Both the position numbers and the translations under genes were made by a program. From positions 1 to 20,266 of the forward strand of contig CADCVI010000233.1 in NCBI GenBank assembly GCA_902806105.1: a stretch of 20,266 nt of DNA. The letters are read 5' to 3'. Shown in pieces: positions 7,296-14,536 of the stretch. This stretch comes from an uncultured Rubrobacteraceae bacterium (lineage in GTDB: Bacteria > Actinomycetota > Rubrobacteria > Rubrobacterales > Rubrobacteraceae). How positions within the stretch are numbered: position 1 is the stretch's first letter; each line of letters opens with the position of its first letter. The notes beneath the pieces were generated by a model. The model was not told where the DNA came from. It was given only the letters and a program-made list of their open reading frames with translations, and searched no databases.

Positions 7296-7970
7296 ATGCC
7301 GAAGCTCCAAGTCGTCAAGGTCTTCGTCGGCGAGGACGGCGCCGGCGGCAACCCGCTCGGGGTCTTTATGGACGGCGCGGCAGTCCCCGGGGAGGCCCGC
7401 CAGAGCGTCGCCACGCGCCTCGGCTTCTCGGAGACGGTCTTCGTGGACGACGCGAGCAGGGGCGAGCTACGCATTTTCACCCCGGCAGCGGAGCTCCCGT
7501 TCGCGGGGCACCCCCTCGTCGGCACCGCCTGGCTGCTGCTACGGGAGGGCCACGAGGTACCCGTGCTCCGTCCGCCCGCGGGCGAGGCCGCGGTGCGCGT
7601 GGAAGGCGGCTCGATCTTCGTCACGGGACGGCCCGAGTGGTCGCCGCCGTTCGAGATCCTGGAGCTCCCCTCCCCCGGGGACGTGGACGCCCTCGAAGGG
7701 TCGCAGGATGGGAGGGATGTCGGGGCGTGGGCCTGGGAGGACGAGGCTGAGGGGAAAGTTCGCGTGCGGGTCTTCCCCTCGGAGCTCGGAATAGCGGAGG
7801 ACGAGGCGACGGGCTCCTTCGCCGTACTCCTCTGCGCCGCTCTGGGACGCTCGATCTCCATCCGCCAGGGACGTGGCTCGCGCATCCACGCCCGCCCGCT
7901 GGATGACGGGGCGGTAGAGTTCGGGGGACGGGTGGAGCCCGTCGAGGAGCGCGAGGAGCAGTCAAGCTAG
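7296..7970 (+). CDS. Short PhzF-family isomerase-like protein
   Basis: 224 residues, shorter than the usual 260-300 of this epimerase/isomerase fold. The family marks are all there: GNPLGVF (18-24), GFSETVFV with the candidate catalytic glutamate E46 (43-50), ELPFAGHPLVGTAWLL (66-81) and DEATGSFAVLL (169-179) in the second half. The missing length seems to come from the middle, where about 95-160 is compressed. Known PhzF enzymes act as isomerases on small metabolites such as phenazine precursors, but most family members have no assigned substrate, and no phenazine genes are present here. It starts 7 bases after the acyl-CoA synthetase and sits 18 bases before an enoyl-CoA hydratase homologue, so it is co-transcribed and may act on a related acid. 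The assigned fold is sure, the reaction unknown. Confidence 0.88.
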   Translation: MPKLQVVKVFVGEDGAGGNPLGVFMDGAAVPGEARQSVATRLGFSETVFVDDASRGELRIFTPAAELPFAGHPLVGTAWLLLREGHEVPVLRPPAGEAAVRVEGGSIFVTGRPEWSPPFEILELPSPGDVDALEGSQDGRDVGAWAWEDEAEGKVRVRVFPSELGIAEDEATGSFAVLLCAALGRSISIRQGRGSRIHARPLDDGAVEFGGRVEPVEEREEQSS

Positions 7971-7988
7971 GACATTAGGAGGTCAGCG

Positions 7989-8783
7989 ATGATCGGAGCC
8001 GAGAAGGGCGCGTACGAGCACATCCTGTACGAGAAGAACGGCAGCGTCGCCCGCGTCACCATGAACTGCCCGAAGAAGCGCAACGCGCTCTCTCTCGGCC
8101 ACATGAGGGAGCTCACGAGCTGCTTCAAGGGCATCGGCGAGGACAAGGGCGTCTCCGTCGTGGTGCTGGCAGGAGAGGGCCCCGGCTTCTGCGCCGGGCA
8201 CGACCTCTCGGAGATGATCGGGCAGGACCCGGATTTCTACCGCCACACCTTCGACGTCTGCTGCGAGCTGATGGACGCGATACGGTCGATCCCGCAGCCC
8301 GTCATCGCGCGCGTCCACGGCATCGCGACCGCCGCCGGCTGCCAGCTCGCCGCCACCTGCGACCTCGTCGTCGCGTCGTCGGAAGCGAGCTTCGCCACGC
8401 CGGGCGTCAAGATAGGGCTGTTCTGCTCCACCCCGATGGTCGCGCTCTCCCGCGCCGTCGGCCAGAAGAAGTCCATGGAGATGCTCCTCACCGGTGACTT
8501 CGTCCCCGCCGACGAGGCGCTCCGGATCGGCCTCGTCAACAAAGTGGTCCCCCAGGACGAGCTCGACGACGCGGTGCGCACCCTGGCCGGAAAGATCTCG
8601 GAGGCGAGCCCCCTGGTCGTCGGCGTCGGCAAGGAGGCTTTCTACAAGCAGTCCGAGATGCCGACCGAGCAAGCCTACGCCTACACGAAAGAGGTCATGT
8701 CGTTCAACGCGACCTTCGCCGACGCCCAGGAGGGCATGTGCGCATTCCTGGAGAAGCGGAAGCCCGAGTGGCAGGGCCGCTGA
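7989..8783 (+). CDS. Enoyl-CoA hydratase/isomerase family protein, ECHDC3-like
   Basis: 264 residues with a textbook AGGAGG ribosome binding site 6 bases before the ATG. The crotonase fold is clear: CoA-binding and oxyanion segments FCAGHDLSEM (67-76) and GIATAAGCQLAATCDL (111-126). Crotonase's two catalytic glutamates are replaced: the first position is Q119 (GCQL for GCEL) and the second is G139 (TPGVKIGL for PEILLG). The pattern SFATPGVKIGLFCSTP and the end AFLEKRKPEW closely resemble the animal protein ECHDC3, which has the same changes. Ordinary hydration of enoyl-CoA is therefore unlikely, and thioester hydrolysis, isomerisation or a non-enzymatic role is possible. It lies downstream of an acyl-CoA synthetase, whose product could be its ligand. 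Confidence 0.92.
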   Translation: MIGAEKGAYEHILYEKNGSVARVTMNCPKKRNALSLGHMRELTSCFKGIGEDKGVSVVVLAGEGPGFCAGHDLSEMIGQDPDFYRHTFDVCCELMDAIRSIPQPVIARVHGIATAAGCQLAATCDLVVASSEASFATPGVKIGLFCSTPMVALSRAVGQKKSMEMLLTGDFVPADEALRIGLVNKVVPQDELDDAVRTLAGKISEASPLVVGVGKEAFYKQSEMPTEQAYAYTKEVMSFNATFADAQEGMCAFLEKRKPEWQGR

Positions 8784-8806
8784 CGCACGGAGCCCGGATT
8801 AGAGCC

Positions 8807-9130
8807 ATGACCGACACGATCACGAGGCCCCGGGAAGAAACGAAGCAGAAAATTCAGGGGATGCCACCCTACAACGTGGTCCTGCTCGACGACAACGATC
8901 ACAGCTTCGAGTACGTGGTCCGGATGCTGAAGGCCATCTTCGGGCACCCCCTGAGGCGCGGCTTGAAGATGGCTATACAGGTCGACATGACGGGCCGGGT
9001 CGTCGTCGCGACCACGAACCTGGAGCAGGCCGAGCTCAAGCGCGACCAGATCCACGCCTTCGGCCCGGACCCCCTCATCCCCCACTGTAAGGGCTCGATG
9101 TCCGCGACGGTAGAACCCGCCTCGGACTGA
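8807..9130 (+). CDS. clpS: ClpS-like Clp protease adaptor with altered N-degron pocket
   Basis: 107 residues from the ATG at 8807, chosen because homology begins at YNVVLLDDNDHSFEYV (22-37). ClpS brings proteins with destabilising N-terminal residues to ClpAP/ClpCP for degradation. The pocket's acidic pair is present (LLDDND), but the histidine that contacts the N-degron in E. coli ClpS (H66) aligns with D60 in QVDMTGRVV. The C-terminal half, ELKRDQIHAFGPDPL (76-90) followed by KGSMSATVEPA, departs from the E. coli form (HPLLCTLEKA) but recalls a divergent ClpS branch that I associate from memory with other phyla. It follows the crotonase homologue by 23 bases with only a weak ribosome binding site. 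No clpA or clpC is nearby. Adaptor function is likely, classical N-end-rule recognition is not assured. Confidence 0.8.
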   Translation: MTDTITRPREETKQKIQGMPPYNVVLLDDNDHSFEYVVRMLKAIFGHPLRRGLKMAIQVDMTGRVVVATTNLEQAELKRDQIHAFGPDPLIPHCKGSMSATVEPASD

Positions 9131-9170
9131 GAAGGAACACCGGCCGGGGCAAGGCATGCCCAAACGCAAA

Positions 9171-9207
9171 GAGAGAGGGAAGCCCCCCGTCGGGACTCCC
9201 CTCTCTC
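9171..9207. terminator. Imperfect hairpin between convergent genes
   Basis: GAGAGAGGG (9171-9179) pairs with CCCTCTCTC (9199-9207), and the loop has an internal CCC/GGG. It lies 40 bases after the clpS-like stop and 23 bases before the sigma factor stop, so it could serve both strands. No T tract follows on either side. Confidence 0.55.
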
Positions 9208-9229
9208 GTCGCTACTCGGTGTTGTGGGG

Positions 9230-10102
9230 TTACGCTGCGGCGCCGGCCAGAAGATGGCCGTACTCGCCGCTCTTGAGCATACGCTCGGCCTCGCGCTGGA
9301 GCTGGCGGACCCTCTCCCGCGAGACTCCCAGCTCGTCGCTCAGCTCCGCCAGCGTCGCCGGGTCACGCTCGTCGAGGCCGTAGCGGCGGACCAGCACGTA
9401 GCGCTGCCTCTCCGGCAGCCTCTCGATCGCCGCCCCGAGGCCCTCGGTCTCCATCTCGCGCATCACCTCGCCGGCAGTGTCGGAGGCCTTCTCGTCCTCC
9501 ACGAACTCCCCGATCTCCGAGGCGTCGGCGTCCGAGCCAAGCGGCTGGTTCAGGCTGGTGGCGTCCGGCATCGCGTCCTTGACGTCGCGCACGTCCGAAA
9601 CGCTCCACTCCAGCCTCTCTGCCACCTCGCCATCGTTGGGCGAACGGTCAAGCTCGGCGGAGAGCTCGTTGTAGGCGCGGGCCATCTTCCGGATCTTCTC
9701 GGTCATGTGGACCGGGACCCGGATCGTGCGCCCCTTGTCGGCCACGGCACGCTGCACGGCCTGGCGGACCCACCAGGTGGCGTAGGTCGAGAAGCGGAAG
9801 CCCCGGTCGGGGTCGAACTTCTCCACGGCCTTCATGAGGCCGATGTTCCCCTCCTGGATCAGGTCCTCGAACGGCAGGCCCATCCCGCGGTACTTCTTGG
9901 CGACGCTGACCACGAGGCGCAGGTTCTTCTCGATCAGCTTCTGGCGGGCCCTTGCGTCACCGGCCTTGGCCCTGTTGGAGAGGTCTATCTCCTCGGCGTG
10001 GGTCAGCAGGTTCCCCTGCCCGATGCGCGCCAAGTACTTCGCCAGAAGCTCCGGCGTCTCGGCCTCACGCGTAACGTTTCTTGTACTAGTCTTTGCTGCC
10101 AT
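9230..10102 (-). CDS. RpoD/SigA-like RNA polymerase sigma-70 factor
   Basis: 290 residues with regions 1.2 to 4.2 but no long N-terminal region 1.1. Region 1.2 starts [20 protein letters not shown] (17-36). Region 2 includes [20 protein letters not shown] and [18 protein letters not shown] (core binding). Region 2.3/2.4 is [19 protein letters not shown], with the -10 recognition helix. Region 3 follows, then region 4.2 with the helix-turn-helix [20 protein letters not shown] for the -35. All key motifs match the primary sigma family, so it should read TTGACA/TATAAT-type promoters such as the ones seen here. It may be the housekeeping factor or a group 2 relative such as HrdB/SigB types; its short N-terminus makes the latter plausible. 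The ATG has a GGAGGAG ribosome binding site. It is transcribed alone from a very good promoter. Confidence 0.95.
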   Translation of the reverse strand: MAAKTSTRNVTREAETPELLAKYLARIGQGNLLTHAEEIDLSNRAKAGDARARQKLIEKNLRLVVSVAKKYRGMGLPFEDLIQEGNIGLMKAVEKFDPDRGFRFSTYATWWVRQAVQRAVADKGRTIRVPVHMTEKIRKMARAYNELSAELDRSPNDGEVAERLEWSVSDVRDVKDAMPDATSLNQPLGSDADASEIGEFVEDEKASDTAGEVMREMETEGLGAAIERLPERQRYVLVRRYGLDERDPATLAELSDELGVSRERVRQLQREAERMLKSGEYGHLLAGAAA

Positions 10103-10162
10103 GCTCTCTCCTCCTGAAACTTTCCCTGACTCAAACCGCGAAGCTGCAAATAAAGTGCCGCC

Positions 10163-10191
10163 CCGGACGACTCGCTCGCGAGCCCATCCGG
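10163..10191 (-). promoter_or_regulatory. Stable hairpin in the sigma factor leader
   Basis: On the minus strand CCGGATG pairs with CGTCCGG (one G-T wobble) around an inner CTCG/CGAG stem with a 4-base loop. It lies about 60 bases before the sigma factor's ATG and about 80 bases after the predicted transcript start. A leader of about 170 bases with such a structure suggests control of translation or transcript stability. No known riboswitch class was recognised. Confidence 0.4.
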
Positions 10192-10279
10192 TTCACGCTA
10201 TCTGATTGATACCGCCCTGATTGGTTTAACCGGGATTAGGGAAACAAAAAACAGATTTTAGTGCTAGCTCCACCGACGA

Positions 10280-10307
10280 AGTATACACCACTCCGCCGTC
10301 ATGTCAA
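10280..10307 (-). promoter_or_regulatory. Near-consensus promoter of the sigma factor gene
   Basis: TTGACA (10302-10307), a 16-base spacer and TATACT (10280-10285) on the minus strand give an almost ideal sigma-70 promoter. Start of transcription would be near 10273, leaving a leader of about 170 bases. Only one position of each hexamer pair departs from consensus, which suggests strong constitutive expression. Confidence 0.75.
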
Positions 10308-10587
10308 CCTTGAATTTCTTCCCGGTCATCCCGTCTCCTAGATATCTCGCAGTCACTACTGCTCGAACTGATAATTATTCTTACCCGTTCTGCCAAGTTT
10401 TAACCCGGATTCCGGGTCTTTACCTCCGTGGTTGTTCAAGCTTGCTAACCTTTGTAAGCAGACTATCTCAAACGCGGGCCGTTCGCTGGCGTTAAGGTGA
10501 CCGCTGTTACCTTTGGGGGTGACGGCTTCCTCGACCTGTAGAATCGCCGGGTATGCGGATATCTCTGTCGGGAGGACGGGAGCGCGG
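10308..10587. other. AT-richer intergenic region between divergent genes
   Basis: This region separates the sigma factor promoter from the membrane protein gene and is clearly less GC-rich than the genes. It contains a small perfect hairpin ACCCGG/CCGGGT with a 3-base loop (10403-10417). There is also a poor rightward promoter candidate, TTGCTA with TATCTC 16 bases on (about 10444-10471). No coding potential was seen. Confidence 0.4.
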
Positions 10588-11976
10588 GTGACTGAGGGTG
10601 GCGAGCCAGATACGCGCGGGGCGCTGCGGCGCTGGCTGGATGCTGCGCGTGCCCCCTTGGGGGTCGTCTTCCTCGTTTCTTATGCGGTGGTGGCTTTCGT
10701 GCCGGGCTCGCGGTTCGCCGTGGCGGCCTTTCTCGGGACGGGGCTGGTGCTGTACGCGATGTCGGTGCCCTTTTCGAGCAGGTTTCACAAGGCGCTCGCG
10801 CTCGTCTCGCTCTCGGCGCTCGGGGCGGCGGAGGCCACGGGGAGGTTCGACGCCGGGGAGTTCTTCGCGGGGCTGCCAGCGTACTTCGGGGTTGTCGCGG
10901 TGCTGCTGGTCCTCAGTACAGCGGGGTATCCCATCCGGGCGGCGCGCTACACCGCGCAGATCCGGGCCCTCATGGGCGCGCTGACGAGCCGGGGCGTGGG
11001 CGCGGGACCCACGGCGGGGGTGCTCGGCCACGTTCTGGGGGCGGTGTTGGACGTCGGGGCGTTCGTGCTGGTGGACGTGTTCTCGCGCCGCGCGGCTCCG
11101 GCCTCGCGCATCGAGGCGCTGACGTGGGCGGGGCGTGCCTTCTCGTTCGTGCCGCTGTGGGCGAACCTGAACCTGCTGACCGCGACGACGATCGAGCTTA
11201 CCGGCGTCTCCTATCCGGCGCTCCTGGCGGTCTCGCTGCCGTTCACTGTGGTCGGCATGGGCGCGATGCTCGTCGTGGCGCAGCGCGGGAAGGGCGAGAC
11301 GGACGAGGCCCCGAACGCGGCCCTCGACCGGGGGGCCGCCGCGGTGCTCCTCTACCCCGTGCTGCTCGTCACGGCCGTCGCAGTCGCGAACCTGCTCCTC
11401 CCCGGGCTCTCGTTGACGGCCGCCATCGCCGTAACGGTCGCGGTGGTCGTGATATCCATAGCGGCGCTCGCGACCTTTCTGTTGAGGAGCAGAACACCGG
11501 CCCAGAGGCTCGTCGGGGAGGCGCGCGAGTCGCTGGTCTCCTCGCACCCAGAGTTCGCCATCTTCGTCTCGGCGGGCATCCTCGTGCTCTCGCTGGAGGC
11601 GCTCGGGGCGCTCGCCCCCGTCGGGGAGGCGCTCGGGGCGCTGCCGCCGGCGCTCGTGGCGCCCGCGCTCGCGCTCGTCGTCGGGGCGGGGTTCGTGGCG
11701 GGGATACACGTAGTCCCGCTCGTGCTGCTCATAAACACAGCGTTCCCGCTCATCGAGAGCCCGTCGCCCGCGCTGTGGGCGCTGGCGATACTGCTCGGGT
11801 CCCAGTGCGCCCTGCTCCTCACGCCCTTCTCCAACTCCGTCACGATGCTCGCCCGGCTCTCCGGGCTGCACCCGCTGGAGATAGGGCCGAAGCGCAACTG
11901 GAGGTTCGCCGTCGTCATGCTGGCCGCAAGCGGAGCCTACCTGACGCTGCTGACGTTCCTGCTCGGGGCTACTTGA
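10588..11976 (+). CDS. Polytopic membrane protein, possibly an ion-transporter-superfamily permease
   Basis: 462 residues from a GTG at 10588, preferred over a TTG 75 bases upstream because GGAGG lies 12 bases before it. A short charged N-terminus is followed by roughly ten to twelve hydrophobic helices, so it is an integral membrane protein. The two halves carry similar short motifs: PLWANLNLLT then ELTGVSY in the first, PFSNSVTMLA then RLSGLHP in the second. Such duplicated P-x-x-N...G segments recall the re-entrant loops of the ion transporter superfamily (TRAP large subunit, ArsB, citrate or dicarboxylate carriers). I cannot name the family. No partner subunits or substrate-binding protein are adjacent. 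Its last 8 bases overlap the end of the convergent aldehyde dehydrogenase gene. Confidence 0.75.
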   Translation: MTEGGEPDTRGALRRWLDAARAPLGVVFLVSYAVVAFVPGSRFAVAAFLGTGLVLYAMSVPFSSRFHKALALVSLSALGAAEATGRFDAGEFFAGLPAYFGVVAVLLVLSTAGYPIRAARYTAQIRALMGALTSRGVGAGPTAGVLGHVLGAVLDVGAFVLVDVFSRRAAPASRIEALTWAGRAFSFVPLWANLNLLTATTIELTGVSYPALLAVSLPFTVVGMGAMLVVAQRGKGETDEAPNAALDRGAAAVLLYPVLLVTAVAVANLLLPGLSLTAAIAVTVAVVVISIAALATFLLRSRTPAQRLVGEARESLVSSHPEFAIFVSAGILVLSLEALGALAPVGEALGALPPALVAPALALVVGAGFVAGIHVVPLVLLINTAFPLIESPSPALWALAILLGSQCALLLTPFSNSVTMLARLSGLHPLEIGPKRNWRFAVVMLAASGAYLTLLTFLLGAT

Positions 11977-13555
11977 GGCCGGGGAGGCGCGAGAGGATGC
12001 GTAGCGCCGCGGTCGCGGCCCGGGCGTAACGCTCGGCGCCGATCCCCGGGGGCGGGGCGACCGGGAGGAGCCGCTGCACGGCGACGGTCTGCGCTTCCGT
12101 GTACTTCAGGATGCCGTGTGCCCCGTGGCGGCGACCGACGCCGGAATCCCCGAAGCCGCCCATCGGCGCGTCGGTCGAGCCCCACGCCGCGGCGTAGGCC
12201 TCGTTCACGTTCACGGTCCCGCTCCGGAGGCGGGTGGCGAGCTTCCGCCCGCGCCCCTCATCGGCGGTCCAGACGCTGGCGTTCAGGCCGTACGGGGTGT
12301 CGTTGGCCTTCTCGACCGCCTCGTCCACGGAGGAGAAGCTCTGGAGGGAGACGACAGGGCCGAACGTCTCCTCGGCGAAGAGCGTCATCCCGGCGTTGGT
12401 GTGCGTGAGGATCGTGGGCTCGTGGAAGTAGGGTCCGAGGTCCGGGCGCGGACGGCCCCCGGCGAGGACCGTGGCACCCTTCTCTATAGCGTCCTGTACG
12501 TGCCTCCCTACGGTGTCGAGCTGCTTTCCGGAGATGAGGGAGCCCATGTCGGCGGAGTAATCGAGGGAAGGGCCTAGCTTCAGGGCGCGGGTCTTCTCGG
12601 CGAAGCGCACCGCGAAGCTGTCGAAGATCGACTCGTGGACGAGGAGGCGTTCGATGGAGATGCAGAGCTGGCCGGCGTTGGAGAAGCAGGCGCGGACCGC
12701 CCCTTCGGCCGCCTTCTCCAGGTCGGCGTCGCCGAGCACGATCATGGCGTTCTTGCCGCCGAGTTCCATGGAGAAGTCGATAAGCTTCTCCGCGGCCTGG
12801 GCCGCGACGACGCGCCCGGTGGCGGTGCTGCCGGTGAACATGAGGAAATCTACCCCTTCTATCAGGGCTGCCCCGAGCTCGGCGCCCCTGCCCGTCACCA
12901 CCCCGAGAAGGTCGCGCGGCAGGCCGGCCTCGCGCAGAAGCTCCGCGGCCCACAGGGCGGCGAAAGGGGTCTGGGCATCCGGCTTGACGACCGCTCCGTT
13001 GCCGGCCATGAGAGCCGGGATCGCGTCGGTGACGGCGAGCGTCAGGGGGTAGTTCCAGGGCACGATAAAGCCCGCGACGCCCTTGGGGTGCCGGTACTCG
13101 CGCGTCGAGGTCAGGAGCGGGTAGGCGCCCTGCCTGCGCCGGGGCCGCAGGAGGCGGGCGGCCGAGCGGGCGTAGTAGCGAGCGACCACCGCGACGTCCA
13201 GCACCTCCTCGAAGGCGTGGCCCCGGGCCTTGCCCGTCTCAAGTTGCACGATGTCCAGGGCCTCGTCCTGGCGTTCGAGCACGAGATCGTGGAAGCGCAT
13301 GAGGATCCTGGCGCGCTCCCCGAAGCTCGTCCGCGCCCAGAGATCCTGGGCCGCGCGTGCCCGGCCAGTCGCCTCGCGGACGTCTTCCCCCGTACACCGG
13401 GGCACGCTCCCGAGGACCTCTCCGGAGAACGGGGCCTCGACCTCTATCTCGTCCCGGCTGCCACCGTCGGCCAGGGTGACCCGGCCCTTGAGGCGCTCGA
13501 GAAGCGCCTCGTCCGTTCTCCCGATCATCCCGTGGGCCGCGCCTCCGACCTGCAT
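11969..13555 (-). CDS. gabD2: Succinate-semialdehyde dehydrogenase, GabD2 type
   Basis: 528 residues of the NAD(P)-dependent aldehyde dehydrogenase fold. Catalytic cysteine C298 in FSNAGQLCISIER, general base E264 in FSMELGGKN and the transition-state asparagine N168 in VPWNYPLTL are intact. Segments such as RACFSNAGQLCISIER, DYSADMGSLIS and APMGGFGDSGVGRRHG follow the mycobacterial GabD2 protein closely, as does the length. That enzyme oxidises succinate semialdehyde to succinate, but this subfamily has members with wider aldehyde use, and no GABA transaminase is nearby. The ATG at 13555 has GGGAAGG upstream; a second ATG at 13528 also has GGAGG ahead, so the true start may be 9 codons later. 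It ends tail to tail with the membrane protein gene. The hemolysin III gene lies upstream on the same strand, 73 bases away. Confidence 0.9.
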   Translation of the reverse strand: MQVGGAAHGMIGRTDEALLERLKGRVTLADGGSRDEIEVEAPFSGEVLGSVPRCTGEDVREATGRARAAQDLWARTSFGERARILMRFHDLVLERQDEALDIVQLETGKARGHAFEEVLDVAVVARYYARSAARLLRPRRRQGAYPLLTSTREYRHPKGVAGFIVPWNYPLTLAVTDAIPALMAGNGAVVKPDAQTPFAALWAAELLREAGLPRDLLGVVTGRGAELGAALIEGVDFLMFTGSTATGRVVAAQAAEKLIDFSMELGGKNAMIVLGDADLEKAAEGAVRACFSNAGQLCISIERLLVHESIFDSFAVRFAEKTRALKLGPSLDYSADMGSLISGKQLDTVGRHVQDAIEKGATVLAGGRPRPDLGPYFHEPTILTHTNAGMTLFAEETFGPVVSLQSFSSVDEAVEKANDTPYGLNASVWTADEGRGRKLATRLRSGTVNVNEAYAAAWGSTDAPMGGFGDSGVGRRHGAHGILKYTEAQTVAVQRLLPVAPPPGIGAERYARAATAALRILSRLPGLK

Positions 13556-13628
13556 ACCGTTAGCCTTCCCTTCCGCTCGTCGCGTCCCGGCCGTGTTACC
13601 CGCGGAGTACCCGCGAAAACCCCTCCGT

Positions 13629-14291
13629 CTAGGCCGACGGGGCCAGTACGTAGAGGGCTATCGCGAGAAAGTGGCAGACGCTGCCGGCGATCACGAAGAG
13701 GTGCCAGACCGCGTGTGAGTACGGGACGCGCTCCCACTGGTAGAACAGCGTGCCGGCGGTGTACGAGAGCCCGCCCGCGAGGAGAAGGGCGATGGCTCCC
13801 GGGGAGAGGAGGAGCAGGATGGGCTTGAGGGCGATAATGCAGATCCAGCCCATCAGCACGTAGGCCACCGTCGAGAGGTAGCCGAAGCGCCCGGTGGCGA
13901 AGGCCTTGAAGAGGATGCCGGCCACCGCCAGCGCCCACACCGCACCGAAGAGCGCCCAGCCCCAGTTTCCGCGCAGGCTGACGAGGGTTATGGGGGTGTA
14001 GGTACCGGCGATGAGCAGGTAGATCGCGCAGTGGTCGAGGAGCCGCAGGACGTCTCGCGCCCCGGTCCCCTTGAGCGCGTGGTAGAGCGTCGATGCGGCG
14101 TAGAGAGAGACGAGGGTCGTGCCGTAGACGGCGGCGCTCACGACGTGCCAGGTCTCCCCGCGCTCGGCGGCCAGAGAAACGAGCACCACGAACCCGACGA
14201 TGCTCGCGACGAGGCCGATCCCGTGCGTGACGCTGTTGGCGATCTCCTCGCGCACCACCACGGGGGGCGCCGCGGTGTCCTGATGGCTCAT
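13629..14291 (-). CDS. trhA: Hemolysin III family (TrhA/YqfA) membrane protein
   Basis: 220 residues with seven predicted membrane helices, the standard form of this family, which is distantly related to the PAQR receptors. Conserved polar sites are in place: EEIANSVTHGIG (15-26), the STLYHAL segment in the third helix, LDHCAIYLLIAGTYTP and the C-terminal HAVWHLFVIAGSVCHF. In the PAQR superfamily these histidines and the aspartate are proposed to bind metal and support hydrolase activity. Roles suggested for bacterial members concern membrane fluidity; hemolysis is doubtful. AGGAGG lies 7 bases before the ATG. The base just before the ATG is preceded by the stop codon of a dead glutathione S-transferase gene, so the two were once tightly coupled. 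Confidence 0.92.
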   Translation of the reverse strand: MSHQDTAAPPVVVREEIANSVTHGIGLVASIVGFVVLVSLAAERGETWHVVSAAVYGTTLVSLYAASTLYHALKGTGARDVLRLLDHCAIYLLIAGTYTPITLVSLRGNWGWALFGAVWALAVAGILFKAFATGRFGYLSTVAYVLMGWICIIALKPILLLLSPGAIALLLAGGLSYTAGTLFYQWERVPYSHAVWHLFVIAGSVCHFLAIALYVLAPSA

Positions 14292-14292
14292 G

Positions 14293-14536
14293 CTAGCCCT
14301 CCTTTGTGGTGACGTGCCCGGACCGCGATGCCACGCGGCCCCTCAAACACGAACGGCGGGGTACGGCCCGAGCTCGATGCCCCCCTCGCCGGCGAGGAGG
14401 CCCTTCTGCGAAGGGTGACCCTCCATGAGCCCGGAGGCGGCACGGACGGGCTCCCGCTTCCGGTCCGGCAGCACCATCGCACGCTCCCCCGTCATCTCCA
14501 CACCGTGGCGACGTCCGGTTCGCGGCCGTACTGCTG
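14293..14536 (-). pseudogene. Decayed duplicate of the glutathione S-transferase gene
   Basis: Pieces in three frames align in order with the C-terminal domain of the intact enzyme at 19295-19906. QQYGREPDVAT matches EQYSHEPNIAT. HGVEMTGE is identical in both. DRKREPVRAASGLMEGHPSQ matches ERKRELGHAALGVMESHLSE. GGIELGPYPAVR matches GGFELGPYPSVR, and GRVASRSGHVTTKEG matches GRVASQPGHVAITED. Deletions of about 8 codons (PRFWAT region) and about 17 codons (TIADIALYAYTHV region), plus frameshifts, separate them. The N-terminal thioredoxin-like domain is not found. The ancestral stop codon TAG (14293-14295) survives, one base before the trhA start. Confidence 0.85.

Noticed and set aside
9224..10117. 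297-codon plus-strand open frame opposite the sigma factor
   Set aside because: Antisense shadow; the sigma-70 frame is complete and has promoter and ribosome binding site.
10507..11871. 454-codon minus-strand open frame opposite the membrane protein
   Set aside because: Very Arg/Glu/His-rich, repetitive translation from GC-rich hydrophobic codons; not a protein-like sequence.
12635..13828. 397-codon plus-strand open frame crossing gabD2 and trhA
   Set aside because: Crosses two well-supported genes and carries no motif.
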